A program made the position numbers and the translations under genes. Of a stretch of 64,000 bases of DNA, positions 44,803 through 59,800 are shown piece after piece. Positions within the stretch are counted from its first letter, which is position 1; each line of letters starts with the position of its first letter. The stretch spans positions 37,143,005 to 37,207,004 of the forward strand of contig CM057224.1 in the NCBI GenBank assembly GCA_029891385.1, in the 5' to 3' direction. Below the pieces are notes generated by a model, which was not told where the DNA came from, searched no databases, and worked only from the letters and a program-made list of their open reading frames with translations. Source of the DNA: Erythroxylum novogranatense. Lineage: Eukaryota; Streptophyta; Magnoliopsida; Malpighiales; Erythroxylaceae.

Positions 44803-47800
44803 ATGGAAACTGGAGAGATATTGGAAGAGCTTGACAACCTGGAAACTGAGATTCAAGATGTTCAAGGTACCCATTTTCATGTAAATTAATCTCTGCTTAC
44901 GACAAGTTTGACGTAAAGCAATGATTTTTCTTGGTTATGTTTACCGGTTCTCTACTGGGTATAACAAGTTCGTGTAAAGGAATTATTTTTCTTGGTTATT
45001 TTTACTAGCTCTGAACCGGGTATAACAAATGGAAATAAAGGATTGATTTTGCTTATGTTTACTGGTTCGCGAGGTTATTCTTGTTGTTCTTGGCAGCCCA
45101 GATAAGGAGATTACTGGAACAACAAGAGAAGTTATATGAAAGAAAATCTGAATTGAAGGATCTGTTGGAGTTGGAAACAAGCAAAACTTCTGCTGATGAT
45201 GAACAAATGACAACGTTGGAAAACTGGTCAGGGTCTTTTGATTGGGATTCTCGAGCTGATGATGTGAAGCTCAACGTTTTTGGCATTTCCACTTATCGCG
45301 CTAATCAACGGGAGGTGAGTAATCCGTCATGTTTTAGAAACTAGTAGCCTGCTGTGTAGCACTATACTGAATTTACTCTCGAACCAAACGACAAGTTTTA
45401 AAGGTGAAAGCTTGCCGGTTTCTAGGTAAAACCAAGAGTTAGCTACCTTAATCAGTTTGGATTATCATAGCCCTCAGGTAGGTATATGGGGGTAGGTCCT
45501 AACAGGGGTTAAGAAGTGCTTATAAAAGGTAAATGCTGCTATGAACAGTTAGTAAATTAGTTATTGACGTTCATCTAGGGGTTTAGCTTGTACAGAAGAC
45601 TTGTGATAACAAGCTTGGTCCACGGAAGGAGAAGGCACTGTGCAAAAGGTTGTATTTTAATCCCTTTTTCATGGCCGTGTATTTATCTGTCCTTATGTTT
45701 CTGTCTTAATTTCTTAATATCTAGTTCATGTTGATATAACTAAAGAATCTGCAATTTCATTTCACAGACATTTTGTGGCTTTGTTTCATATCCTTGAGCA
45801 TTCTTAGAGTGGAATTCTTTGAATATGTAAAAGAATTATCAAAGACATAATATTAGTATCTTTGATACATTGAATATTGTTAGAATTTGCAATGGACCTA
45901 TGAGCCCACACGAAAAGGAAAGTTAGACCTCACACAAGCTCAGGTGAGGTTCCATTCTAAAACCAATTGGCAATAAGTGGAGTAGCCCACTAAGCTTATA
46001 TATTAATCTTCTTTCCTTTCTTTCTTCGATATGGGACACTCACATGTGGGTATTCTCAACACTCCCCCTCACATGTGAGTCACTTTTTTATTTTGACAAT
46101 CTGGAGAGGTACGTAAACAATCCTTATCAGGGTTGGACTTCTGATTGAGATTCAAATAGGCCCCCTTCTGCGGCAAACTACTGCTGGGCTACTTGCTCCA
46201 TATAGACTTCAAATCCTTCTCCAATTGCTTAAATGATAGTCTCCCTTCTGAGGCAAATAGTAGGCCAAGATCTTCATTGGCTCTGATATCATGTTAGCAT
46301 TTGCAAAGGGCCTATGGGCCCACACTAGAAGGAAGTTAGACCAAACACAAGCTCAATTGAGGTTTCATCGTAAAATCAATTGACAATAAGTGGAGTAGCC
46401 CACTAAACTTATATGTTAGTCTTCTTTCATCTCTTTCTTCGACGTGGGACACTCACATATGGGTATTCTTAACAAATATCAAGAAGTTTATCTAATAGAA
46501 TTATCATAATATTTTAGCCTTTTACCAAACACGACTACTTAAAGTATAACTCGAAGTTTATCTTATGAAACCAATATACTAAAAAAAATGGAAATCCATT
46601 GCCTTCTGAAGTCCGCAAAAGTTATGACTGAGAAAACCATTTGTTAAACTTTTAATGTTTCGGGATCTTAAGTTCCATTGATATTGATTAGTGGTGGCAA
46701 TTTCATTTGAATTTGATAAAACAGAGGGATTTTTCCATGCATAGGAAGGTATAAACATCTTTGAAATTGTGTTATATGCTATATTTGGTATTTAAAAGCT
46801 GTCTTGAATTGTGCATGTTATTGCTTACCATTGGCGGATGTTAAAGCTGCAAGCTAGTTGGATAAGATCTTGTTAATTTCCATCTTTTATGCTCATGAAT
46901 ATTTTGCACTTTCACGCTTCTTGTACTATAAAGAACTGAAAAAATAGCTCCTGCATTCTTCAATATTGTGGATGCAGGATTGGACTAAGAAAATTAAGAG
47001 GGTTGGATGAATTCTTCAATCTGATGTAGGATAAAAGTTTCATAATCAAGGATGTTCAGTATTTCTGTGAACCTTTTTGAGTGGCACGGAGCTATAATCA
47101 TCCTTTTAAGGACTCAAAACTTCGACAGGAGATTGATGGGGAACTTTGGATATCTTAAATAAGATTTGTGAGTTGTACATAATCAGAAACATGAAGTGGA
47201 GTCCTAGACATAATTTCACCAAGATGATAGCTCTAGAAAGGCTTTGGTGAAGGGAGGGAGCCTTTTTTTTTAATGCATGTATCCCTTATCAATCCATGTG
47301 AATGATGCTGATGATTCTTTAATCTTTGTACTTAGTAGTAACTACTTGACTTTTAACAGATCATAAATGCTATCATGAGCGGACGGGATGTTCTAGTAAT
47401 TATGGCCGCAGGTGGTGGCAAGAGTCTGTGTTATCAGCTTCCTGCTATTCTTCATGATGGGATTTCCCTTGTCATTAGTCCTTTACTTTCTTTAATTCAA
47501 GATCAGGTGTGAATTTTTTGATTTAAAGTTTAAATATGTTCATGTGCTTTAATTTAACTGAACTAAGGTTTACTAATTATAATTAAGTACTCAGGTGATG
47601 GGTTTGGCTGCTTTAGGCATTCCAGCATGTATGTTGACCTCTACAACTAGCAAGGAAAATGAGAAGTTTATATATAAGAACCTTGAAAAGGGCGAAGGAG
47701 AGCTTAAAATGTTGTACGCTACTCCAGAAAAGATATCAAAGAGCAAAAGATTTATTTCTAAACTTGAAAAGTGCCATAATGCTGGTCGTCTCTCTCTAAT

Positions 47801-50800
47801 TGCAATTGACGTGAGTGTGTAGTTTTTACCCTTTTTTCCATGTTTATTTCTTTTTGACTGCTTTTCATGCTAATATTAATAAATCATGCAACCACTTCCA
47901 TATTAAAGTAAGAGTAAGTAGCTGACATAATTTTGTGTCAGTTAATTGTAATTGATGTGAGTGTGTAGTTTTTATCTTTTCTGTTCATATTTATTTATTT
48001 TTGACTGCTTTTCGTGCTAATATTAATAAATCATGCAACCACTTCCATATTAACGTAAGAGTAAGCAGCTGACATAATTTTGTGTCACACAGTTAATTGC
48101 AATTGATGTGAGTGTGTAGTTTTTATCTTTTCTTTCCACATTTATTTCTTTTTGACTGCTTTTCATGCTAATATTAATAAATCATGCAACCACTGCCATA
48201 TTAAAGGAAGAGTAAGCAGCTGACATTATTTTTTGTCACACAGTTAATTTCCTTATAGTCCTTCTGCATACAAATTGACAACCAATCTCAACGTGGCTTG
48301 GTTGAAGGTATATTCCAAGAAGTTTCCTTTGGCAACCAAAATCTCATCTTCAAAGCCGATATGAGTAAACTTTAGGAGTACTTGACTAGTGTACTTGAGA
48401 AACTGATCACAAAAATATGGTCTAGACGGTTAGTTTGTGGAATTGTGAGACATAGAATGGGAAGCGATAACGTGACACATCAATAATTGGTTCTAAATAA
48501 AAAAAGGAACTATAATTGCTATTTTACTTCAATCACATCCCTAAGTCCAGCAGTTCATTCTTGACAATAACGTGAATAGAGTTGCTTAAGGCTATAGAGC
48601 ACATTTCCTCAAGTCTTTTTCTTTTTCAAATCTAGCTCAAGGAGCAGCTAGCCAATGCATAAGTTCTGCACCTATGATTTAGATTTTTGCATTTGTTTCA
48701 TAGTTTAAGTGGTGAATGCTGTAACTATCTGTATAAGTTATGTTGATGATTCATGCATGTTAACAACAATAATAACACCTAGTAAAAATTCCGCTGAGAT
48801 GCGTGGTTTGGAGAGGTCCAGCGATACACAACTTTACTCCTAACTAGTAGAGAGGTTGTTACAAATGACTGGGAGTATGTTTCCGTTGCAAGTGGTTCAT
48901 GCATGCTAAGTGATTGAATTACTTCTAATGCTGATTTCTGAAATGCTTACTCCCCATCCTCCAATATATAAGTTTTCATCACTTGCAATTACACTGCAGG
49001 AGGCACATTGCTGTAGTCAATGGGGTCATGACTTTCGCCCAGATTATAAGAACCTCGGTCTTCTAAAAACACAGTTTCCAAATGTTCCTGTTCTAGCCTT
49101 GACAGTACATTACCTTATCTCTATACTAGTAAAAAATAGACTATTTATGATGTGGTTTTAATTTGAACTTAGGTTAATTGTAATGACAGACAATTTTGAT
49201 TTGTCATGCAGGCAACTGCTACACAGAAAGTTCAGTATGACCTAATTGAGATGTTGAAGATTCCAAAGTGCATTAAATTTGTCAGCACAGTCAACAGGCC
49301 AAATCTTTTCTATATGGTATACATACATATTTATACATATAGATATGTATTATTTATTTATTTTCAAGTCTCTGGAACTCGGTTGGAGCTAAAACATGCA
49401 TTTCAACTCTGAAGGTACGTGAAAAATCATCAGTTGGAAAGGTGGTTATTGATGAGATTGCTGAATTTATTCAAGAATCATATCCAAATAATGAATCTGG
49501 GATAGTATACTGCTTCTCCAGAAAGGAATGTGAACAGGTTTATGCTTTTCTACTCAAATACTTGCACAATTCAAGTGACTGGGATTACATTAATTTAAAT
49601 ATGTGCTTAGCTGTAATTGAAATAATTGATAGTACCCTTTTTTTCATTCCGGTGTCACTGTTGTTGGTTGTAGTGTTGAACTCCAATGGTGGAACTGGGA
49701 TATTGCAATATACTTTCCTGTTTATTTTTCTTTGATAAGTTCTAAATTATTGTCTTTCTTACTAAAGTGTATAAAAGGTAGCTCTAACTGACTGAACATA
49801 AGTTGATTCTCCAATGTGCGTAACTTTATTTTATTTTTTAAACAAGTGTAGCTTGCAAAAGAGTTACGTGCAAGAGGAATTTCAGCGGATTATTATCATG
49901 CAGATATGGATGTAAATGCTCGCGAAAAAGTTCATATGAGGTAGTATTGCTATAAGGTCAGTAAAAATATTTATGTTCTTGTGCTCTGTGGAAATTTTTA
50001 TTAATTTCATGCAACAGGTGGAGCAAAAATAAGTTGCAAGTCATTGTTGGAACGGTACGAGCCATTCTAAATGTCATGTTTTTCTCAATGGAATTAGTCC
50101 TTTATCTGCCTCTAATACCTTTTTTGTATCACAGGTGGCATTTGGCATGGGAATCAACAAACCTGATGGTTGGTATTACAATTTATCTTTGCCATATGCA
50201 TGTGTATATGCATTAGTATTCTTGAAGCTATTCCTCAAGAAATTTAGTTTGGAATGTTGTAGTAATACAAATGTTTAGTAGGTCCTTAGTTTTTTGTGTT
50301 TTATAAATTCTTAAATGCATACTTTTTAGTTTAACACTCACCAGCTTCCTGTAGTCAGGTTTGTCATCCATCATAGTTTGAGTAAATCAATGGAAACATA
50401 CTACCAGGTTTAGCCTTTTACCTCCCACAATTGTACTTCTGCTGAATACAGTTCACTAAAATTTCTCTTGCTTCAGGAAAGTGGTAGAGCCGGAAGAGAT
50501 GGTTTACCTTCAGACTGTTTACTCTTTTTTAGGCCTGGTGATGTTCCGAGGCAGGTATATTTGTCAATCAGTTGCTTCTAATTAAAGCATCAATCTTTTA
50601 TGCACATGTTTTATATTTGGATTAAAATGAATTCCCTCTGAACAGAGTTCGATGGTCTTCTATGAGAACTCTGGCCTGCAGAATCTATACGACATTGTCC
50701 GATATTGTCAGGTATTGTCCGATATTGTCTCATATATTATAAATAATCTAGTCATTATTGCTATAAGCTACAATTACGACAGGCTAGTAATTTTGAAAAT

Positions 50801-53800
50801 ACAAGATTTTATATGAATATCAGTCCTCAATAACTAGGATGTAACCTCATTATTGCTATAAGCTTCTTTCACCTAGGGGAATTTCATTATCTTTGTTTTA
50901 CCGATAGTAAAGTGATTCTTCATGTTGTGAAAATTTTGAGTTGATTTTGCTAATGTTAGTTTCCAGCAAAACAAGAAAAGCTGGATAAAACAACTCTCTA
51001 GTTGAAGCACTTCCCTAACTTCAACTACAAGTTATCAACAAGAAATATAGTTTTAATACTTTAGTAGGACAATATTGTACTAAGACCTCAATTTTGTACA
51101 AGACCTAGACCATAGTTTGAGATTCCTCAAATCTAGTCTCTTTTATGTATACATCAAGTTTCTGTACACAGAGAGTTATATTGATCTTTACCTTGTTTCA
51201 GTCTAAGAAACAATGTCGACGGGATGCCTTTTTCAGACATTTTGGTGAGCCATTGCAAGACTGCAAAGGTGTGTGTTTGTTTTCTTTTTGCTTGCAACCA
51301 TCATATACCGTTGATTATAGGATCTGGAAAATTTGTTCTTTTATGTTGCAGGGATGTGTGATAATTGTATTTTCTCAAGTGAGGCTACTGATGTTGATGT
51401 ATCTTGTAAGCTTCTTCACACAAGTACATATGTATATTGCTATTTCCAATCACTTTATCTTTAAGCTTCTTGAAACAGGTATATCTGCTGACTGCTATGT
51501 TACAATCTTTGTTTCAAATGGAATATTCTTCAGACAAATTGTTTAAGTTTAATTCTTGTGGATGTTTATTGTTTGGATACTGTTACAGAATATACCAGCT
51601 GTTATAGCTGTTAAAATCTAAAACATAATCATAGGGGTTATACAGCTAATGTAAATAACATATTCTTAAGGATTTTAGCATAATCATAGGGATGACTTTC
51701 CTAGTTTAGCCGATATATTCATATATAAATACGTGTATTATTCTAATAGAATGTACCGAAAACTCTTCTTCATTCTCCTTATTCTACATGGTATCAGAGC
51801 CTGGTCGAGTTTCTGGGTCTCTCTTGAAAATTTTCATTTTTGGCAGTGTTGTTTGTGGGTGAGATTTGTGGGTAAGACGCTTTCGGAGATTTTTTTTTCT
51901 CACCTTCTTCACAAGGTACTACAAGTGCCGATCGGCCACGCCTCCAAATCTGGTCGTCGGATTTCCAACGTCTAACTCACACGCACCGCCACAGTCCCAG
52001 ATGTCCGTTGTGAAGGCACGTGAATTGCCATCTGCCGCACCGGTTTCTTCCTTCGGCGTCACCTCCCTGTCTCTGTCTAAATATCCACTCATTTTCTTTC
52101 GGGCACTGCTTGGTTCCATGAGAGAACCAAGCATATAGAAGTTGATTGTCATTTTACTCAGGAAAAGCTTGGTGATAGATCAATCTCAACTCAACATGTC
52201 AGAACATGGAGCCAGTTAGCTGATATGTTCACCAAAGCATTACGGGAGAATCGGGTTAATTATATTTGTAACAAGCTGGGCATGATCAATATTTATGCTC
52301 CAGCTTGAGGGGAAGTGTTACAGAATATAGCAGCTATTATAGCTGTTACAATCTATAACGTAATCATAGAGATTATAAAGCTAATGTAAATAACATATTC
52401 TTAGGGATTTTAGCATAATCATAGGGATTACTTTCCTAGTTTAGCTGATATATTCATGTATAAATACGTGTATTATTCTAATAGAATGTAGCGAAAACTC
52501 TTCTTCATTCTCCTTATTCTACAGTTACCTTCACCAAATAACATGCAGTTTATATTTTCAACAACCCATGTTTCACCCAAGTGATTTGTGCAATTCTATG
52601 ATCAACTCCTTCTAGTTCCAATTTCTAATTTTCTACTGTTCTATCCTTACAGCAAACTCAACCTGAATAGCCCTAGTTATATTTCTTCATTAATTCATTC
52701 AAGATTGAGGACTTTAATCTGTATTGGTATCAATTATTAGTTAACCTATGCATCTTCAAGTCGATTTTTGCAAAGGTGATACAAACTGAGTTGGGGTCTA
52801 TGAATTTATTGCATATGGTTTCTTTATGAGTGGGTGAATCACTCACCTTTTGTGAATCCCTTTCCCTAACGTGATAAATCAAATCTATGTGAATTTAGTT
52901 GCTCCTTGTAAAGATGGGAAATTAAATTACTTGCCAGTTTCTTTCGACCATCTTTAGATGAGTTATCTTTTACGAGACTAATACTTACGTCTCAATGAAA
53001 CATATACCTAAAACTTGTCAACTTCTTCCATTTTATCTATACTTTGGGAAAAACTACCTTTCAGGTTAGTGTTCATTGATTGGGTTACGCTCAAATGTCA
53101 ACTTTACACTGAAATATAAGTAATGAGAATTAATTGCATAACGTTAGGACTATTCAAATATTGATTTGCTACACTCTTAAGAGATGGATTTTTTATGGGG
53201 TGAAATTGATGCGACTCTAAGAATACCTCAAACGAAAATTCATATTTGACCTAATAATAGGCGTATTTTTGGTTTTTACTAAGTTTTTGGTAAGGTGTAT
53301 ACACGTACGTTAGATTTGTTTTGTGTTTAGTGTAGCATTTTGAGTTTTCATTGCATCCTCTATTAAGACTTTTCTTGTTTGATTCTATAGAATTGCTATT
53401 ATTATATTATAGTTGTTTTATATGTGTTTATAAACTTGATTTTCGTCCTCTTGTCCATCCTAAAACTTTCATTTGTTCAACATCTCTTTTAATTGTTATT
53501 GGATATAAAATTTATTCCTCAGTCATTTTCTTGTTATTTGCCTCTGAATTTACTTTATCTTTTTCTTAAAATGATGCATAGCTATTAAGATTTATGTTGT
53601 ATGCGTGCTTTTCAGCTCATGCAAAAAAGATGGTTTCATTGCTGCAAGATTTGCAAGCGAATGATCAAAGATTGACCATGTTGCAATTGGTTGACAAAAT
53701 GAAAAGTTCACTCAAGGAATTAGGTTGGTGCCTTGAGTTGGTTTGGACAATTCATGCAACATTCATATCCTTGCATACTGTACTATGTATTAGCAGTAGA

Positions 53801-56800
53801 ATCGTTTTTTCAGTATTTATATTGATTGCACCAAATGTTGCTCATGTTATCATATCATTAATTTACTTGACGTCTAAGTAGGAGCTATATAGTAACATGT
53901 CCTTTGCTCTATGAAATTTTTGTTAGATGGAAGTGAACAATATACCTACTTATTGTGTACTTTGTACAATCATATATTAACTACTTCACATGAAACTCAT
54001 ATGAGTAACATGTATGCAATTTTTATATGATAACCAGGTTCTGACCTCAAGAGAGAGGACATGGAACAACTTGTAATTCAGCTTATAACAGATCGTGTTC
54101 TGGTAACATATTCTCTATACCGACAAGCACTATCCAAATTTGTAAATACTATAATACTGAGATATAATACTGAGATAGTCAACCCTCTTAATTTAATCCT
54201 TTATTATTTTAAGTTCTGACATTTTGAAACCTTTTAGCGGAGGCCTTATTCTTAACTACTTGAATATTTTTTACAAACTGTATTAGCGTCGTTTATGTTC
54301 TGTTATAGATTATGGAGTGATTATAGGAGTTACAGATGATGGAGTGATCATAGGGATTATAATTGCTTGATCATAGGGATCGCATTTCCTAAGTAATGTT
54401 GATAAACTTGTATATATAACCCTAGCACTGGACATTACAAATCGTGCAAATACGGTACATTTTCTCCTAAACTTACATGGTATCAAAGTGTCCGGGTTTA
54501 TTTGAGGGTTAGTTTTGTTCTACATAAAAGAGTAGAGTTTTTGGGTGTCCAACTTTAGCTTCATCTAAGTGAGTGTCTAGCTTCATTGCCAGCACCATTT
54601 GGGCCACCACCTGCTGACTAGCTCCCTCCCAAAGACTGGCCATTAGAAACTCTACGCATGGGTTTCAAGTGCCACCTGTCTCCTCTACCATCTTCCCATG
54701 TGCTGGCATGTGCCAGCACATCCGACGGAGCTACACCTTCCTCACTGCATCTCTGATATTGTCTCTTTCGTACGACGCTTCTTAGGGTCTTTCCTCGGAT
54801 CTTTGACATTTCTGAGGGCCACTACTCTTGCTCCTTACTAGTATCGTGTGACCTGCTGATAGGTATTCTTTCTAGCTGTTGTTCCTTAGTGCTTGTTGCT
54901 ACTAGATTATCTTCTTGGATAGTTTTGTTTGCTACTCGTTGATCGTTGCTCGTTGCTCATTGCTCTCGTTTTGGGTGTGGGTCATCTATTAGTGCTTGTT
55001 GCTACTAGATTATCTCCTTGAATAGTTTTGTTTGCTACTCATTCTGCGCATCATCTATTTTGTTGCAAGTCATTGTTTTAATCACTTGAAAGATTCAGAA
55101 GACATTGTTTTAAGTATTTTTTTCTTGGTTTGGCTTTGACCCACTCGACTTACTTTTGGTTATTCTAGAATTCTTTTAACCTTGTTATTTTGGCTGAGGA
55201 ACACAAAAGTTTAGTCGCGACGATGTCATTTCTCTGCTGTCTACATTCGCAAAATATAAATAAACGAGTCTCAATTATTTCAAAATTTCTAAGGATCATC
55301 ACCTTATCAATGATCCTTCATCAGATCATACTCGCAAGAAATGATTGGGAAATGATGCTTGATTATTCTTGCAAATTTAGAACTCTATTCACAACGAGTT
55401 TGTCAGTCTGAGGACTGATCATTGTGAGTAAATTTTTGTTTTCCGGAAAAAGAAATATTTCTCATATATATGAAGTGTATAAGGGTTTTCATCAGGCCAA
55501 GGAACAAAACCAATCTTTTGAAGCTATTTTATGAATTTCAAAAAGACCTATGATGAATTAAATGTTTTGTTATTGTTTATTCTTGATGTTAAAGTCCAAC
55601 AAGCTCAACGGGAGCAGATGACAATCATGCGTTTTTAGTTGGCCTCAACTCACAATTTAAAGCAAAGTCTCTTTTCAGCATTGAGATTTCCTCTATAAAC
55701 GAGGTCTTTACTCGAATACTTTGCACAGGTGTCAGTGCATTTCTTGTTCCTACTATTTAGACCTCTAGTGCTCTTATGAGTTGGAATAATAGATCTAACA
55801 TTAGAAAGTCATCTCATATGAATAATAACAGAGGAGGAATGCAAAATTGGACAACAAGAATCAATCTGTAGGAGGAATTATTTGTCAATGTAGTCATGAG
55901 CCATGCCAAACCAAATGCACTTGTTAGAAGTTACAAAATAAATATCAAAAAATTCATTCAGCCTATGTTGCAGTTACAACAATACCACTTAGTTCATTTG
56001 CTGAGAAGACAATTACAGCTTCTATTTATGAATTTGCTAAATTCACTCAGCATTAAGAAGCATTGAAAAATTCATCTCACCTTAGCCGACTCAAGTAACA
56101 CTATTGCATGTCTTCTTTCCCTTTCCACACAACGGATTATTGATTATGGTGCCTCAGATCATATGACAAATAATCCCAAACTTTCTTCTTCTTTCCATAA
56201 ACACTCATTTTCTGTCTATGTTACTTTAGCTAATGGATCTATTTCCTTTGTTGTTGGCTTTGACATTGTTAACCCCATTCTATTATTATCATTGTCTTCT
56301 GTTTTAAACTTACCAGGATTTTCTTTAATTTACTATCCGTGAGTAAACTCACTTGTGTCTTAAATTGTTGTCTCTTATTCTTTCTTGATCGGTGTATTTT
56401 TTAGGATTTTATGACGAAGATTAATGATAAAAGACTTGAATCAAGAGGCCTCTACATTTTGGATACCTAGGTGTCTTAACCCATTGCATGTTCCAGTGTC
56501 TTAATTCCCTTTGAAGTTGATTCTCGGTTAGGGCGTCCCTTTGTACAACTATTGAAGAAGTTATGTCCACAATTTCATGTTGCTAGTTTAGATTGTGAGT
56601 CTTGTCTATTTGCCAAACACCATCGTTTGTCTTCACTTCCTTTGGTTAATAAACAAGTTAGTTTTTCTTTCGAATTAGTATATTATGGTGTTTGGGATTC
56701 ATGTCTTACAATGTCCAAAACTTGGTTTTGTAATATTTGTTGACTATTTCTCTCATGTGACGTGATTTTATTTAATGAAATTGCTTTTTGAATTATTCTC

Positions 56801-59800
56801 CCATTTTATTGCTTTTTGTACTAAAATTAAAACACAGTTTAATGTCTCTATCCATACTTTGAGAAGTGACAATGCTAAAGAATCTTTTTCTAAGCCTACT
56901 TGGTTCAAAATGGCATTCTCCATCAATCCTTCTGTGTTAACACACCATCTTAACGGTGTGGTTGAAAAGAAAAATAGTCATTTGCTAGAAATTACCAGAG
57001 CACTCGTATTCCAAAGGAATGTTCCTAAACAGTTTTGGGTAGATGCGATCTCCACAGCCTGTTTCTTAATCAACTTCTTTATAGTGAGATCCCTTATAAT
57101 ATCTTTTTTCTTACTGAACCCTTCTTCTCTCTTACACTGAATTTTTGGCAATACTTGTTTTGTTCGTGATGTTTGTCTTCATGTTACTAAATTAGATCCT
57201 AATTCTTAAAATATTGTATTTCTGGGCTATTGTTGTCTACAAAAAGGATACTGGTGTTACTGTCCAACTCTTAACAAATATCTTGTGTCTGCTGATGTTA
57301 CCTTTTTAAAACACATTCCTTTCTTCCCTATCTTTTCGGTACCTGAAAAGGAGAATATCGTCTATCTGGCCATAAATGTTACCTATACACATCAACCACC
57401 TATCTGTCTGGTCTATTCTAGAAGACAATTTTTTTTATAAAAGTTCGATTCCTAGATCTTCTTTGACATCAGATCCAACATCTTTTGATCTCCTCATTGC
57501 CTTTTGCAAAGGTAAACATTAATGTACTTAACCTATTTATTCTTTTATGTCTTATGATCATGGGTCTTCCTTTTCATACTCTTTTGTTGCCTAATTTGAT
57601 TCTGTAAATCTCCCAAAAAATATTCATGAAGTTTTATCTCATCCTGCATGATGTAATGCTATGATAGAAGAGATAAATGCTTTAGATGTTAATGGTATGT
57701 GGGTTTTAGTGAATTTAACCGTCGAAAAGAAGGCTATTGGATGTAAATAGGTTTTTGCAGTTAAAGTCAATTATGATGGATTAGTGGCCCGACTTAAAGC
57801 ACGACTTGTGGCAAAAGGCTATACTTAGATTTATGGTGTGGATTATTCTGATACTTTCTCGTTGGTTGCTAAACTAGCCTCTATTCATCTATTCCTTTCT
57901 ATGACAGCTAATTGTGATTGACCCTTACATTAGTTAGACATAAAAAATGCCTTCTTACATGGTGAGCTCTAGAAGGAAGTGTATATAGAGCAACCACATG
58001 GGTTTGTTGCTCAGGGGGAGTATGGGAATGTTTTGTCATCTTCAAAAGTCTTTTTATGGTTTCAAATAGACTCCACGAGCTTGGTTTGGAAAATTTAGTC
58101 AAGCAATGGAAAAGTTTGAAATGAATAAGAGCAAATTTGATCACTTGGTCTTTTGCAATCAATTTGCATTTGTAGTTATTCTCCTTGTGTATGTGGATGA
58201 CATTGTCATTACTAGAAGTGATTCTAAGGGCATTTCACCATCAAAAATCCTTTCTTCATAGTTGGTTTCACACGAAAGATCTAGAAGCTTTGAAGTACTT
58301 TTTGGGAGAGTAAGAAAGGCATTTTCTTATCTCAAAGAAAATATGTAGTATATCTATCAAGTAAGACCAAAAGGTTGGGAGCAAAGCCATGCAATACTCC
58401 AATGACTCATAATTTATAACCACCAAAGACGGAGACTTGCTTGAAGATCCTCAAAAACTTTATTGGTTGGAAATTTAAACAACCTTATAGTAACTCGCCC
58501 TGATATTGCATATTTTGTCATGTCATTCCCAACCATTCATCATTGGGTGGCTTTATATCAACTATTATCTGAAATTGCCCTTAAAACCTCATTATCGGCA
58601 AAATTGTGATGTTATAATCAAGTTGCTATATATATTACTTCTAATCTTGTATTCTATAAATAAACTAAACATATTGAAATTGAATATCACTTCGTTTGTG
58701 AAAAAGTGCAGCAAAAATTAATCTCTACAGTATATGTAAAAACTGGAAAACAACTCGGAGTTAGTTTTACAAAAGCTTTAAATGATGCTTGAGTTAATTA
58801 TATTTGTAAAAGTTGGGTATGATTATTATTTACGCTCCAACTTGAGAAGTAGTGTTACAGATTATGGAGTGATCGTAGGGATTAGAATTCCTTGATTAAT
58901 GGTGATAAACTTGTATATATAACCCTAATTCTGTACATTACGAATCATGAATCATGCAAATACAATTCATTTTCTCCTAAACTTACATGGTCCATGGATA
59001 AACTATATTTTAAAGGTTTAACAAGTAAAACTTCTATGGCATAAGTTTGAACTCTATAGTTGGAAAAGTAAAAACCTTGAAACTAGGGCGAAGTAAGAGG
59101 AATATCAATTTATCATAGGCATGAGCAAGTCACAAGTTTGATAAAAGAAAGAGAATGGAACTTTGCGGTGGTGTTTGATCAATACCAATTTCTAGTTAGT
59201 ATCTTATCAAACATATGATCTGAAAGCTAATGAATCCTCTTGTAGCCTTGAGGCAAATTTGAAATAAAATCATGTGCAACACAAGTTACAATTACTAAGA
59301 CATGTTAGTTAAGGCATTGTGTTAAGATTCTGTTGTTATTTAGGTTATATTTTCTTTCTAATTGTCAAGTGTTGATATGACTAATTATTGTCAAGTGTAG
59401 TTGATTTTGAACTATGAGGAAAATTTTGAAAGCTTTACACAAAACATCTACTTATTTGATGTGAGGATGAATTCACATAGTGCTAGAGCCAAAAATTACA
59501 ATCAACTACAGATTGGTAACTATCACTCGAAGAAGCAATATTAAGTTTGTTAGGGTTTTCCTCAAACCAAGTGGACATGGGTGTTGCATACTCGTCTGCA
59601 TTTATGTTTTCTGTGGGTTGGAGCATTTGGTTGTTATGGAAATTGAGCCCAGAACAGAACAAGTTTATAAATACATATTGGAAGACTGCTGTGTCTTCAT
59701 TTCCATATCTCATGCTAGAAGCTACTTTGATAAACTAATTGCTGCTAGCTAGAACATTCTGCTTGATATGTGCATCTCTCTTTTCTTTTCTCAAAAAGTA

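Larger units (their letters stand above)
54301..58987 (+). mobile_element. Copia element in RECQL2 intron 17, full length but decayed
   Basis: The 5' LTR (54,301-54,477) is followed by TGGTATCAAAGTG, a Met-tRNA primer-binding site. The 3' LTR (58,853-58,987) is 42 bp shorter and lacks part of an internally repeated GATTATGGAGTGAT segment. TGTTC (54,296-54,300) and TGGTC (58,988-58,992) form a 4-of-5 target duplication. The internal 4.4 kb holds gag-like debris, integrase, reverse transcriptase and RNase H in broken frames, in the gene's own orientation. This insertion accounts for most of the 5.7-kb intron. Confidence 0.92.

Noticed and set aside
51352..51546. Long open frame across exon 15 of RECQL2 as an alternative protein end
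   Set aside because: It reads exon 15 in the wrong phase. The correct phase gives the conserved MCDNC zinc motif and a proper donor at 51,406.
59480..59752. Open frames of 76-90 codons on both strands in RECQL2 intron 17
   Set aside because: Overlapping opposite-strand frames with no motif in a non-conserved intron; chance is the simplest explanation.
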